Source: Kryptolebias marmoratus
Lineage: Eukaryota; Chordata; Actinopteri; Cyprinodontiformes; Rivulidae
DNA length: 64,000 bases
Reading direction: 5' to 3'
NCBI RefSeq assembly: GCF_001649575.2
Contig: NC_051434.1
Span: forward strand, 19,287,950-19,351,949
In this document: in pieces, positions 34,621 through 46,025 of the stretch
Numbering within the stretch: the stretch's first letter is position 1
Layout of the letters: each line of letters starts with the position of its first letter
The notes under the pieces: model-generated
Databases searched by the model: none
Told to the model about the DNA's origin: nothing
What the model saw: only the letters and a program-made list of their open reading frames with translations
Translations under genes and position numbers: made by a program

Positions 34621-35213
34621 TTAATAGGTATTATTTATCTTTAATTTGATAAATCCTATAGTTAGGGTCAACTAGGGTTTTCTAAGCTATCCCTTAGTTC
34701 TGCAGCTATAGGTTTAGACTGCTGGAGGGCAAATTGACTTAATTTCCTCACTCTGCCATTGTCTTTACTTGCTACACTCCATGTTTGTATTTGTATTTTT
34801 TTCTGTAATTAACATGTTACTCTTTGTCTTTCTTCCAGTAGAACACCTTGACCAATCATTCTGTGTTTGTCTCTTTCCTGTTCTCTAAAACTCCAGCCAG
34901 TCAAAGCAGATGGCCACTCGTCCTGAGCCTGGTTATGCTGGAGGTTTCTTCCTTTTAAAATGGATATATTTTACTTTTCACTATCACCAATGTGGTGTTC
35001 AGGATGGGAGACTGAGACAAAGTGAAGATTTAACACAATTTGTTGGCTTCCTTTATTAGATACTAATCGTCTCTTTATATTATAAAGTTTATAATGTATG
35101 TGAATGTTTTTGTACAGCGCCCTGAGATAACTTTTATTGTAACTTGGCACTGCTTAAATAAACTAAATTGAATTGAGTTAATTTTGCAACAATATAACAG
35201 CAATATTAAACTC

Positions 35214-35525
35214 CACAGCTGGACACCTCATGGGTCAAGGGTGATCACTGTTGATTTAAAGGTAATGGGGTCAGAGGTCAACTTAGAAGATGACCTTGTG
35301 TTCTACATAAACTGCACACTTGGACACCTCTTAGGTCAAGGGTGACCACCATTGATTTCAAGCTCAGGGGATCAAAAGTTAACATCAACAGCTGACCTAA
35401 TGCTCTAACTCTGCAACAGTGTAATGTAGGAAAGTCAAAATGCACAGCTGGACACCTCATAGGTCAAAGATGATGCCTGTTGATTTCAAGGTTCATGCAG
35501 TCAGAGGTCAAGGTCACAGGTAACC
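35214..35525 (+). repeat. three-unit tandem array rich in AGGTCA half-sites
   Basis: Units start at 35214, 35315 and 35443, each with cac(a/t)gctggacacctc-type sequence followed by (t/g)gggtcaagggtga or taggtcaaagatga and a later ggtcagaggtcaa. The third unit contains TCAAGGTCA, a perfect extended nuclear-receptor half-site. Spacing is 101 and 128 bp, so the array is irregular. It sits just after the LINE 3' end. Confidence 0.6.
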
Positions 35526-35564
35526 TCTTTGTTAAAAACTTCTCTATACTCCTACATGTGACCT

Positions 35565-35820
35565 GTTTGTTACCTCCACCAAGGAAGTTATGCTTTTGGT
35601 TGTGTTCTTTGATTTGCTTGCCTGTCTGTTAGCAAGATAAGGTAAAGACTAATGAAAAGATTTGAATGAAATTATTAGGAAATGTTGGCGTTGATACAAA
35701 AAACAATAGATTACATCTTGGTGGTGATTCAGATTTTGATACATATCGCACTATATTTTAATAACGCTGTGGCCTTGGCAAAGGTTTGTACTCTCTGAGT
35801 GCTTCCAGTTTCTTCTAAAA
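35565..35820 (+). repeat. dispersed repeat family B, copy 1
   Basis: It starts gttacctccaccaaggaag and ends ctctgagtgcttccagttt, with ttggtggtgattcagat in the middle. Copy 2 at 48385-48655 has the same order. This is a common fish repeat whose class I cannot name. Confidence 0.6.
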
Positions 35821-36054
35821 TGCATGAAAAATAGCTTCACTGTGGCCATGTGATAATTTAACACAAATAAAAATGTCATCAGAGCAAGATAAAGATTCTT
35901 TTCTTCTCCTCTTCTGTTTCTGGGAACTATATTGTTGCTCCTAACTATTTCAATTCATTACTTTAAAATCAAGGTGGTAAAAAAGGCAGATGAGAACACA
36001 AAAGGACCATCTTGAATAATGGGAATAGGCCTATGTACGTTTAGAAGTACAGTT

Positions 36055-36435
36055 TTCATTCAACGTATGAAAAGAAAATCAGTTGGCCTGATTGCGGTGA
36101 GTGGCCTTTTGTAACATCTTTAATCTGGTGAGTGTTTTAAGAAGTGCATAATTGAAATTCAGCTTTAGATGTCTGCAATTTTCAGTGCAGGATAATGAGC
36201 CATCAGTTGGCCCTGAATGGCAGCATGACAGGCTGTTTTAAATGTGCTATATCATAACTCTTTGATTGGTTCACCAGAGAGTGATTTATATTGACAGTAC
36301 CAGCCAGGAACAAAGAACTCTTTATTTAGCCCTCACCCTTATCCTTTGCTGGTCCTAATTAAACAATCAACCAGATTGGGTAACCATTAATGAAGCCATT
36401 GTCATTCTAATTGTTACTCTGAGCTCTGAAAATAC
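36055..36435. promoter_or_regulatory. candidate conserved non-coding block
   Basis: Repeat-free, information-dense sequence: aatgagccatcagttggccc, gaatggcagcatgacaggc, ccagccaggaacaaag (SOX-like core) and cctaattaaacaatca with TAATTA at 36356-36361. Of the blocks in this window it looks most like a vertebrate conserved element. It has no sustained open frame. Confidence 0.3.
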
Positions 36436-37000
36436 TTGTCATTGTGTTTTTATCAGTAATCTCTGAAATAGTGTGCCAACTGTTAAAATGTTTTGTTTGG
36501 CTTTCAGTTATTGAGAGATGCAACATTTCATCTTATTTAACTTTGGTCTATTTAAAAAACAAACTAATTGAACCTGAAGAACAGCTACAGATAAATATTG
36601 GTCATATAATATTGGTATGTACCATGCTATAATGGTTATTCTAAGTAGATAAACAAACTAAATATAAAATATAAACATGCAAATAGTTTTAACCAAGATG
36701 ATAACCATGATAAGCTTGAGGTATAAGATGCTAACATGAGTATAAGTTGTTATTCTTTCAGCTTTAACAAGTTCTATTTGCAATATTTCAGGGCACAACA
36801 TCCATTTGTCATCTGTTTAGGGTTTCTCATCAACTCAAACTGGATGTAAAAACGGCAAGGAACCAATAAAAGCTAACATGGCATTTTAGTTTCAACCAAC
36901 TTTACAGCCTTTAAAGCTCTGTTCAAACTTGGTCCTAAATTTTAAATTGGTTCCAGAATTGGGTGCAGATGTTTGATTTCACTGTAGATGTTGACTAATC
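36436..37000. other. nothing recognised
   Basis: AT-rich spacer. Confidence 0.4.
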
Positions 37001-37002
37001 TA

Positions 37003-37689
37003 CACAGGGTCAAAAATATACACACCGGCTCAAATATATACATATACCCCTGCTCATATTTGGTTCAGAGTCCCTTAGCAAGTTACACCTCAACAACAGG
37101 CTTTTTGTATCCAACAAGCTTCTGGCAAAATTCTGGCTGATAGTTGAGCACTCCACTTACCAGAATTGGTAAAAGGTCATTTAAATTGGTTGGTTTCCTG
37201 CATGGATTTTAAGGCTTTTAAGCACATTGTACAACATTACGAATGGAGTTAAGGTTAGGGCTTTAGATAGACCATTCCAAAAGCCTAATGTTAGCCTGCT
37301 TTATTCAGAAACTAGTTTTGGTGTTTGGGATCATTGTTCTGTTGGAACATCCAACCTTGTCCAAGTTTCAACTGTCTATGATTTGAGGTGAAGTTGAAGA
37401 ATTTAAATGTAGTGTCTCTTTTTCATTATTCAATTCACTTTGTGCAACACACCAGTACCCCAGTAAGATACTACCACCACTATTCTTGATACAGCGTTCC
37501 TAGGTTTGGAAGCCTTATCTTGACTCCTTCAAACATGTTTTCTATGTTTGTAGCCAAATAGCTCCATTTTGTTGCATAAACATTCCACCCTGGAAAAAGA
37601 ACAATTCAAATCAATCATTAAAAGCCCTAAATAAAAATGACACTTGTGTCTATGTTGAGTGTATGCAAACCTTTGATAGCAACTGTGTC
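37003..37689 (-). mobile_element. degenerate Tc1/mariner transposon
   Basis: The ends are inverted: cacagggtcaaaaatatacac on the left, and on the right (reverse complement) cagttgctatcaaagg followed by tttgcatacac. A TA precedes the left end at 37001. The roughly 690-bp length against a usual 1.2-1.6 kb indicates internal deletion. Confidence 0.65.
37130..37570 (-). pseudogene. Tc1/mariner transposase remnant
   Basis: On the minus strand, WMFQQNNDPKHQN is read at 37321-37353, where intact relatives have FQQDNDPKHTS, so the first D of the motif is N. A stop follows at once, and more stops and shifts occur in the AFGMVYLKP part (intact: ...W..QSPDLNP). Upstream the Trp/Gly-rich catalytic region is only faintly traceable. 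It is not functional. Confidence 0.65.
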
Positions 37690-37838
37690 TTCAGCCCCTG
37701 TCTCTGTACTAACAAGGCCCTAGCTTGCATGGTCCATAGGTTCCCAGTGAAAATTACAAGTGTTAGCAGAGGTTCTGTCAATGTCTGTTCTATAGTCTGC
37801 AAAAATCCCACCTGTTCCAGGTATCAGGTCACATCATA

Positions 37839-38341
37839 CTAACTGTCATGTTGGGTGAAGATGACGGAGACGAACCCAGAGCTCAGACTCATTTTTAAAA
37901 GAAACTAGTTTATTAAATTAAAGAACAAACAAAACAAAAAGCTGATGTGGCAGCAAACAAATAAAAACAAAAACCAAATCAAAAACTAAAATGAGAACAG
38001 AAATACTAACAGGCACAGGAAACCACAGGACCAGGAATGGGCAGGACAGAAACAAACAAACAGCAAACATCAACTAACAAACAACAATGCACCAGCGGAG
38101 TATGGAAGAAAATGACCGGGTTTTAAATACAGAGGATGAAGATGAAAGTGGACTCAGGTGTGTGGAGATAATCACGGGCAGGTGGAGATGGGCGTGGCAG
38201 AGGAGCTGAGGGAGTGACTGAAACATGAACACGAAGGACAAAGACAAAACCCAAACAGAACAAACCAAAAAGATAAACAAAACCAAACAAAAATGAAACA
38301 AGACCAAAACAAAGCAAAAAACCCCAAAACCCCACACTAAC
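37839..38341 (-). mobile_element. solo LTR family L, copy 1, perfect CTAAC duplications
   Basis: The element 37844-38336 (493 bp) starts TGTCATGTTGGG and ends AACCCCACA, with CTAAC on both sides (37839-37843, 38337-38341). It shares aacccagagc, cagactcat, gctga(t/c)gtggcagca, aaatgacc(g/a)ggttttaaa and caggtggagatggg(c/t)gtg with the element at 41490. On the minus strand a TATA-like GTATTTAAAACC and an AATAAA (near 37917) give the direction of transcription. No internal region remains. Confidence 0.85.
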
Positions 38342-39735
38342 CTTGGAGTGAGTTGAGATATCATCAGGTCCAGAACCTGCAGGTACCTTACCAGGAAATG
38401 TTACACCAATCCTGGCTCATTCATGCATAATGCCAATTCTGACTGCTGGAACTGCCTCTCCTTGGTCTGTCCTTTTTCCGTCAGCCAACTCCTGAAAGAG
38501 TCTCTGTTTAGTCTGTTATGCTCAGCCTGGCCTGACATGATATCTGCCTTACCAAACCTTGAATAGGTTTCAGTCTCGCCATCCAGTTTGTACACCAGAG
38601 AGGCCTTACCTGACTGCTCAGCTGATTGGTTGTCCTTCAGAGAGGTCATTCCTTTACACACATATTCACCAAGAGCCAGGCTTAGCTATGTGCATTTCTA
38701 AGCAATTACAAAGAAAGACTAAATGGCTGTAACATTCAGAATCTATTTGCTGATTTTCAATTAAAAAAGAATGGTATCGTTTCCATTAGGCACTAAATAA
38801 TGGATGAAATATCATTAAGTTCACATTTAAAATGATACATTACATTAGACAATATAGCAGTTTGTCACTAGAAGGAAATTTCAACACTGTTTAGCAAACA
38901 GTGGGAGCTGTTGAATTGCAGGTGGTGAACCCATTACTGCAAAGTTTTTCTATTTCATGCTAATTCTATAAAACTATACAACACATGATAACATTTAACT
39001 ATTTATTATAGAATTTTTAGTCTTCACATATATTATTACTATAAATCTTTTTATGCACGATCTGGGACACATCTTTGCTTTTTTGTTTGGCCCACAGTTG
39101 ATGATGAAATTTAACACAATATACAAAAATTATACAGTTACTTGTCTCAGTTTTAGGAGCAAACATTTACCATCTTCCTTTTAGACATTCTTGCCTGAAC
39201 AGTACTTCCCACATCTACCACATTCAACGTCCTTATGGAACAGGTGGTAAAGAAGGTGACTCTCAAAATGAAGTCAGAGGCCTGTGTCACTTCAAAAAGT
39301 TTCAAAGAAGCTGCCCATTCCTTGAAATCACTCTTGGTAGCAGAAAAAAAAGGAGCTGGAGGTGTTAATTTCATGGGTTAGGTCCAAAATTGAGCTCTGC
39401 ATTTATTTTTTTATTTTTATTTTTTTGCAAGTAGATTCAGAGGAAGGTCTCACTGTCCCCAGGTTAGGGAGGCACCATCCTCCTTGTGACTCATCACATA
39501 TTGATTCATTCCACTGCATCTTGACACCCCACTAACCCTGCCAACTGTTTGGCCCCAGTGGTTTTTAAATGCTCAACCTGTTCACAGGTGGAGATGCAGC
39601 TCACACGGCCAGCTCTTGGGACGCATCAGCCCTCAAAGAACAGCTACAGGAATGTGCTGTGGGTTCCACCTCGTTGGTAGATGCCACACAGTCAGAGGAT
39701 TATCTTCATCCTTAGGCTAAATGGATTTTATTACT
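38342..39735. other. nothing recognised
   Basis: Two minus-strand frames of 86 and 73 codons (38401-38661, 39153-39374) match nothing I know and have no splice context. Confidence 0.4.
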
Positions 39736-40270
39736 TGTGTGAGTTTGAGCTGCTTTAAGAAACCAACAAACAGGAAGCAGATATTGAGATGCTGCCACTG
39801 CACTGTTTACATAATCAAAAATCAGATTAATAAAATGATTTTTTTTCTAATGAGCTCCTAATGTAACGGCAGGCATTCAAATTCTTAATGTGCTGCCTTC
39901 TCAAGGGTTTCATCTCTTGCATTAGGACTATTTTCTAATAAAACGCAAACTTGCAGAAAAAACAAAAGTCACAGAGGGAGAATAAGAAGCATGGCTTTAG
40001 ATCGGCGTCTTCATCAGGCCATAATTCCTAATTAAATTTTCTCATTGAAACTTCATTTCAGAAAGGTAGAAAACAGTGCTTTCTCTGCATTGTAATTGAG
40101 TCAGAATCTCGCAGCCGGTGCACTGAGCCGGCCTGCCTTTTAAAGAATAATGGTGTCATTTGCTTGGTGTCCATTAACAAGGCATGCAGTTTTATTAATT
40201 CCTCAACTTGGTTTCTTGCATTTTCCTAATTAATTCTGTTTTGTTTTTCTCACTAAGGAAGCTTCTGCAG
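39736..40270. promoter_or_regulatory. candidate conserved non-coding block
   Basis: Dense in AT-homeodomain-type words: TAATTA at 40029-40034 and 40227-40232, with ccataattcctaattaaat, gcagccggtgcactgagcc and ggtgtccattaacaaggc. No repeats, no open frame. An impression only. Confidence 0.28.
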
Positions 40271-40930
40271 ATTAATGATGTGGAACAAAAATGTTGTCAA
40301 GATGCTGATGTGCTACATCTACATGGGGTGAAATTTATTTCATTAGATATAAATGCCTGATGACTACGGTTTATTTTTCTTTTCCTTCTTTTTTTTCTTC
40401 CATGCTGCTCGTGCCAGGGTCCTTTGCCTGAAGGCTTCATTCTGTCTGTGTAATTGATTAGACTTGCAACAGTCAAATAACTGTTAAGAAGGAAAAAATA
40501 AATAAATTTAAAAAAAGCTTTTGTGACATGTGTCTTACAACCCGTAGTGCATATCATGCATGTTACATGCAGGTCTTTTGTAGAGAAATGGATTTGCTGT
40601 CATTAAAAAAATATGCACAACATAAAAAACTACAAAATTAAATCATTATTTTAGTTGTTAATGTTTAAAATAATTGGAGCAGCTGAGATAGTATACTGTT
40701 CTTCCCATCAGTGACATGATTAACCATTATTGTCACATGACTTTGTTTGTATGAAACCAAACCTGATAATCTGGGAGACAACGACAGAGTAAGCAAGATT
40801 AATGTTAATGTGACTTCAGATTCAACTCTGGGTTTTCTTTTACACAAAGTTGGTTCACTTTTGCAATTAAAAGCTTGGCATTCCTTGGAGGTATGCATAT
40901 CGCCCCCTCCACCTTACATGCCAGAAATGT
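40271..40930. other. nothing recognised
   Basis: AT-rich sequence without supportable features. Confidence 0.4.
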
Positions 40931-40934
40931 AGAC

Positions 40935-41345
40935 TGAGATGATCTTATGCTGATAAATGACAGAGTTGTAGCCATTTTAGATAAACCTTGAAAATGACAT
41001 TATCTTATGCGATATCTTGCTGGATTTTTAATGACCTCTTACGATTACTCGGAGCACGTATTTTTAATGACTACCACTCTAAATTTTAGCACAGTAGCTA
41101 TAAAATTTAGAGGTATCACCAATTTTGTGCAGGTTTGGGTTGATTTGCTGTGGTGTCCATCTTGAAATAGGCTGACTCCAAAAGTCAACATACAGCTGTA
41201 TGGCCAACAGTTATTTTCAGAAAGTTTCATTAAAATCTGTCTAGTGGTTTGTGAGTCATTTTGCTAACAGACAAATAGGATTAACTCCAACTATTAATGT
41301 GAGAAATTTAAGCTAAAACATTGCGTAACATGTTGTGCTTGTACT
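40935..41345 (+). repeat. dispersed repeat family C, unit 1
   Basis: Landmarks: agttgtagccattttagata, caaccttgaaaatgac-type sequence, aatgactaccactctaaat, gctgtggtgtccatcttg, ccaaaagtcaacatacagctg and tttcattaaaatctgtc. They end in tttgctaacagacaaatagg. A second, partial unit follows directly. Confidence 0.6.
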
Positions 41346-42000
41346 ATTTGTTGGGGACGATGCTCAGCGACTACCATTCCAAATTTTTTGACTGATATCT
41401 ATAAAACTGGAATTATGGACTCCAAAAGATAATTAGTTGGAGATGTTGATCCAATTATTACTTTCTTAAAGTTTAATTAAAATCATTTCTGTCAAGATCG
41501 GAGGAAAGCCGGAGGAACCCAGAGCGCAGACTCATGATAAAACAGAAAGAAAATTTATTTAAACTAAGAAAACTAGAAAACAAAAGGCTGACGTGGCAGC
41601 AAAACAAACTATAACAAAAAATCCAAAAACGACAAGCAAGGCGAGGCAAGACAAGGCAAGGTGGAACCAAGGACTAAACACCAACGAGCAATAATCAACA
41701 ATGAACCGGCACGGGAGTGGAGAAAATGACCAGGTTTTAAAGCAGAGGATGATTAAGGGAAGTGGGCACAGGTGAGTGATTACAATTACTGACAGGTGGA
41801 GATGGGTGTGACAGGAAACCAGAAAACTACTGAGCAGAGGACAGGTGAATAGTGACAAAACAGAACCAAGGTATAAAGAAGACAAAACAATACAAAGACA
41901 AGGACAATAAAGCAAATACAAGAATCCAACAAGAAAAACCTAAATCATAACACTTTCAGTGATTCAGGAGATATTTTGCTATTGATACAGACAAATTAAC
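41346..42000 (+). repeat. dispersed repeat family C, unit 2, split by an LTR
   Basis: The sequence repeats the cgactaccattccaaatttt and aaaatcatttc...gtgattcaggagatattttgc landmarks of unit 1. The LTR at 41490-41952 sits inside; joining the flanks gives a continuous family C sequence. Confidence 0.55.
41485..41957 (-). mobile_element. solo LTR family L, copy 2
   Basis: The element 41490-41952 (463 bp) starts TGTCAAGATCGG and ends AATCATAACA. The flanks atttc (41485-41489) and ctttc (41953-41957) differ at one base. Promoter-like (ggttttaaagc on the plus strand) and polyadenylation-like (tttattt) positions agree with copy 1 at 37844, and the orientation is the same. Divergence from copy 1 is visible, so the two insertions are separate or old. 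Confidence 0.8.
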
Positions 42001-42289
42001 ACACAATATATTTTAGGATAACAGATTAATTATGAATGGTACCATTTTCTGATGGATCAATTCTCTGAAGCTGATACTCTGAAGCTTGTTTGCTTTCATG
42101 CAATGAAACGAATCAATGCATCAGGATACTTTGCCTCTGTGCAATGTTCCTGCTCATTTTGTGGTGAAAACAACTCCACTATGACTGCCAGTAAATGCAA
42201 CTCCTGAGGTGTTTGCTAATAAAACAGTGTTAGATACAACTACAGCATTGCTTGCAAACATTTAGGTACCAAAACACTATGGTCTGTCA

Positions 42290-42480
42290 GGCATAAAATT
42301 ATCACCTGCTGCTCGAAGGCAAAGGCGGCCGATAATGTTTTGCCTGTCAATGTGTGTTTGCATATGTTTGTGTTGGTCTGTTATCAAAATATCTCAAGAA
42401 CCACTGAACACAGTTTTATCAAACTTTCATAAATTAATCAGAGAGTATACATCTACAACCCATTACTGCGTAATGTTTTT
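42290..42480. repeat. possible interspersed repeat fragment
   Basis: The phrase gctgctcgaaggcaaaggcgg with gataatgttttgcctgtc looks like a fish repeat I have met, but I cannot define ends or family. Confidence 0.25.
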
Positions 42481-42694
42481 GTCTAAACACACAAGCAGGC
42501 TATGTTGTGTTTTTTCTGTATTGCATGCAAGCAGTACCCACTTCAATACACCAACACTATTGGAGTCATACACACAAACACCTTTACAAAACTGCAAACT
42601 GATTAGCACCCTGTTTACAGATTCTTGCAATGTGCCCTACAACCTGTAACCAATAACAAAGTGTTAGTCAAATAAATATGATAAAAAATAATAA

Positions 42695-42832
42695 GCTTTA
42701 GCCCTGTGATGGACTTGCGACCTGTCCAGGGTGTTCCCCGCTTCTCGCACAGCGACTGCTGGGGATAGGCACAAGCACCCCGCGACCCAGAATGGAGAAG
42801 CGGGTAAAGAAGATGGATGGATGGATAATAAG
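42695..42832 (+). repeat. LINE/SINE-tail repeat with GATG tail
   Basis: It reads ccctgtgatggacttgcgacc, gtccagggtgttccccgc, then gcgacccagaatggagaag, and ends aagatggatggatgg. It is the same family as 20330-20600 (reverse) and 62845-62960. Confidence 0.75.
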
Positions 42833-44140
42833 CTTTATATTTATGTTTGTGAAGACTGTAAGTTATATTTGACAATGTCATTTGTGTTTGAATGCTCTTT
42901 TCGAGTGTGTTCTTTATCAATTAGAATATTGTACAGCTTATGTAGAATATTTAACTTTAATTGTACATCTACAACTTCTCCAATAATAATTTATTTGTTA
43001 CATTTATGGTGTGCTTGATCTTTTATGGCTGCTGTACCTTGCTTCTAGGCATCTGCATGGCATTCATTATCTTTCATGCTTGCAGTTGGTTTAAAGTATT
43101 ACTTGTTGGCATTTTATCACTCCTCTCAATGCAAACAGTAGTTTATGAAAGCATGCAGTCTCCAAACATGCAGCATTACTTTCTAATGTAAACATTATGG
43201 AGTATTCTGTGACTGTATGTATATGTATGTACTTACTGAGAGAGGCCTTCTTGAGACAAAAATCAGAAAAACAAAAATCAAAACCCATTTATTGTACATT
43301 TATGGATGTACAACAAACATTATGTATCCATGAACAATATACATACAGTAATGGGGAAAAGAAAGTGCATCCTCTTTATGTTCTGGGGTTTTACCTATTA
43401 GGACAAAACAAAAATGATCTGGTCTTAAGCAGATTCTAAAATTAACCAAATCTAACCTCAAGTGTGCCAAAACATACAACAAATTCCACTATGCCATTAT
43501 TTATTAAGCAAAAACAAAGCCAAAATTGCAAAGCTGTTTTTACAGAGAAGAGATTTCATGATGCAGCTCTTCAAAACAAGTTGTAATTGTTCAGTGTTTT
43601 TCTAAATGTCCTATCATGAACTTTAATCTTTAACCTGCCTATTAAGGCCTGTAGAGTCAAAGATAGAGCTTTTAAGGGTTTTTGCAAATTCTTTGTGCAT
43701 TGCATGGTCTGGTTTTGGGGTGGAAATGTTGGGACATCACTCCTGGAAGGATTGTCAGCTGTCTTCAAGGTACATTCTGGTCGTTTGTCGTTACGACTAA
43801 GTAAGACATCTACCCTTTTCTCCACACTCTGTGCTCTACGACTTATGTCACGGCTGATAAGGTAGTGACTACTGATAACTATTAGACAGAACATCATTTA
43901 AAAAATGGCTACATTGTCCCTGTAAATGTTTTTCACTTGTGGTGAATCTTTCTTGCTGTAGAATGATAGCTTGCAAATAGTTTAGAAATGGTCTGCTGTG
44001 TGTTTTTGTACACTTGAGGTTAAATAATTTTAGAACCTAAAAACACAAGGTTATTTTTTTAAGATGTCCTGAAACGTAAAACCCTAGAATTGAAAGAGTG
44101 TGTACTTTCTTTTTTTCCCCATTAATGTAAGATAAAAACT
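42833..44140. other. nothing recognised
   Basis: AT-rich sequence. The 108-codon minus-strand frame at 43571-43897 shows no known domain. Confidence 0.4.
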
Positions 44141-44144
44141 GAGG

Positions 44145-44475
44145 AAGAAAAAAAGAGCTTATCCTCTAAGGACTTTCATGATGCTGTGCAAAAGAGCATG
44201 AAAAGGCCTTGGTAAGAGAGCCAGGGCATCAATGGCAATTAATGCAAGTGGTGTCTCAGACAAGGAGGGTAATGAGTTTTAATATACACACAGGTGAGTG
44301 AGAGCTGAGTTGCTGAAGCCCTTAATGAACCCATGACAGGCTAATTAGACACAATTTACAATTCTGGGAAACTAATCAGAGGCACAGAGATGCTGCACAC
44401 ATCTTTGTATGAATAAGTATTTTTAAATGCTTCAATCAGCTGCTTTGATTGATAATTGCCTTTTTTCCCCCTCTC
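44145..44475. promoter_or_regulatory. candidate conserved non-coding block
   Basis: Repeat-free; contains ggcatcaatggcaattaatg, catgacaggctaattagac (TAATTA at 44342-44347), ggaaactaatcagaggc and caatcagctgctttgattg. No open frame. Confidence 0.28.
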
Positions 44476-45125
44476 AAAGTTTCTCTCGTTGTCTATGTCT
44501 CGACCATGCTTTTAGGATGGAACTGTATGAAAGATTTAAGTCATAAATCAAAATACCCAGATGCACGCAGTCAGTAAATTACAACGTTTCTTCATATCAT
44601 TTCTTTAATCTATTGTACCCTTTTTTATGCCATGACTGTAACTGTTGTTGTGTTTGTTGTTTCACATCCCTGAGACAAACCTGTGAAAGAAGTATTCTTT
44701 GATGAAAGTGTTCAAAGCTGTTAGACGACCGCAAAACATAATAAAAAGTTACAGGAAGACAAAAGGCCGAACTAAGAATCTGAGACTAAACCTGATTTAC
44801 CTTATCCCACCCTCATGCCTTTGTTTTAACAGTTTTTATTTGGATCTATTTGCTTTCTTCAGGCGTGAAATTGCAGTTGATTTATTGTGTGGTCTCTACA
44901 GCATGCGCAGCATGCACATTGTTCGACTAAGCAGATTCCCATTTTTTCCCCTATAGTGGGGGGTAAACACTACACAGAGTTTCTACTTTATAACTGTGAG
45001 ATCTCAAACTAAAATAGGATGCATAAAGGGATAACAGGTGATCCACTTTCATTCACAACTTAAAATAATGCAACATGATGTAAATACCGTTTACTAATAT
45101 TAATGTCTGCAAGATCTCAGTCCAG
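44476..45125. other. nothing recognised
   Basis: An 85-codon frame at 44699-44956 is not protein-like enough to call. Confidence 0.4.
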
Positions 45126-45129
45126 ATAT

Positions 45130-45660
45130 GAAACTTTTGTAAATGAAGCCTAGGCGTAAATTCAGACTGGAAGACCTGCTTCAGCCTCACCTGCATCTAA
45201 TCGCTGCGTCGAGTACCTCCACTCCAGCCTATCAGCATCAGACCGCGCCTCCATCTCAGCCCATCAGCATCCGACCGCGCCTCCAGTGTATCCAATCAGC
45301 GAGCAAGCCTTCGTTTAAAAGGACTTCCATCATGGCCCCATCCGTTCGCCGGCCGAACTTCAGCCCACCTCCACCCCTTCTCCACCTCCAGTTTCCCAGC
45401 TCCCTCAAGCTTCCTTCCCCTCTTCGACCTCCACCACCAGTGTCCGGCCTGGGAAAGACGCCTCTAATGCTCAACCTGAGCTTCTCCTCGAAGCGCATTG
45501 CTATTGTCGACATTCGCGTCTTCCGCCGAGGTCTGAGCGCCAAATATCTTATGTCATTCATGTCAAATAAAACCATTTAATTGCAGCTTCTCTTTGTCAT
45601 GAGTCTCTCCAGGTTGAAATAGAATCCTGTACTGCAAAACATTAAACTTGTGTCTCCGGC
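45130..45660 (+). mobile_element. LTR-like GC-rich element
   Basis: A C-rich island in AT-rich surroundings. It holds a 23-bp direct repeat (45231-45253 and 45263-45285, one mismatch), a CCAAT box (ccaatcagc, about 45292), a TATA-like gtttaaaagg (45313-45322) and AATAAA (45566-45571), spaced as U3-R-U5 of an LTR. The 145-codon frame inside (45143-45580) is proline/serine-rich and probably open because of composition. Exact ends and duplications were not found. Confidence 0.5.
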
Positions 45661-45879
45661 TTTTCAGACCCCGGGTGCATTGATGTGTCTGTCTTACTTG
45701 AGTGAATGGACCACAATAATGCAGCCTGAACTCTGTGCATAATTTGAAATGTGAAAGAAAATTGTTACTTGTGTGCTTTCTTATTAAGCGTGCCAATGCA
45801 CCAGCATTACTATTTGCTCATTTTTTTCTAGTGTTTCAGTTCATATTGTATTTGCTTCTTCTTCTCGCAGAAAAACACA

Positions 45880-46025
45880 TGGAAAAAATACATCAAAATG
45901 TCTGACACAAGTAGGAGCAGTGTGCTGTGACTTTTGGTAGCAGAGCATTGTACCCCATAGGTAAAATTCACATATAACGGAACAATTTCCACACACTATC
46001 AGGTTTATACGGAAATAGTCAAAGG
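45880..46025 (+). repeat. dispersed repeat family A, copy 6, 5' part
   Basis: The landmarks acatcaaaatgtctgac and cagtgtgctgtgacttttgg match copy 1 near 1935-1980. The copy is interrupted at about 46026. Confidence 0.6.

Larger units (their letters stand above)
31840..35180 (+). mobile_element. L2/CR1-type LINE, internally deleted, with nested insertion
   Basis: Order: a degenerate region upstream of ORF2 (31840-32030), endonuclease remnant (32030-32632), nested element (32638-34235), endonuclease-RT linker (34241-34620), loss of the whole reverse transcriptase, then the 3' untranslated region (34680-35180). The last part ends with gccctgagataacttttatt and an aattgaattgag tail. The same 3' region is found reversed at 575-1052. 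Without the catalytic domain it cannot move by itself. Confidence 0.8.

Noticed and set aside
35214..35525. CRISPR-like array
   Set aside because: Three long, diverged units at uneven spacing in a vertebrate sequence. No identical short repeats or unique spacers.
45143..45580. A 145-codon open frame as a protein gene
   Set aside because: It lies in a C-rich LTR-like island with CCAAT, TATA and AATAAA in LTR order. Its proline/serine content follows from composition, and no domain is visible.
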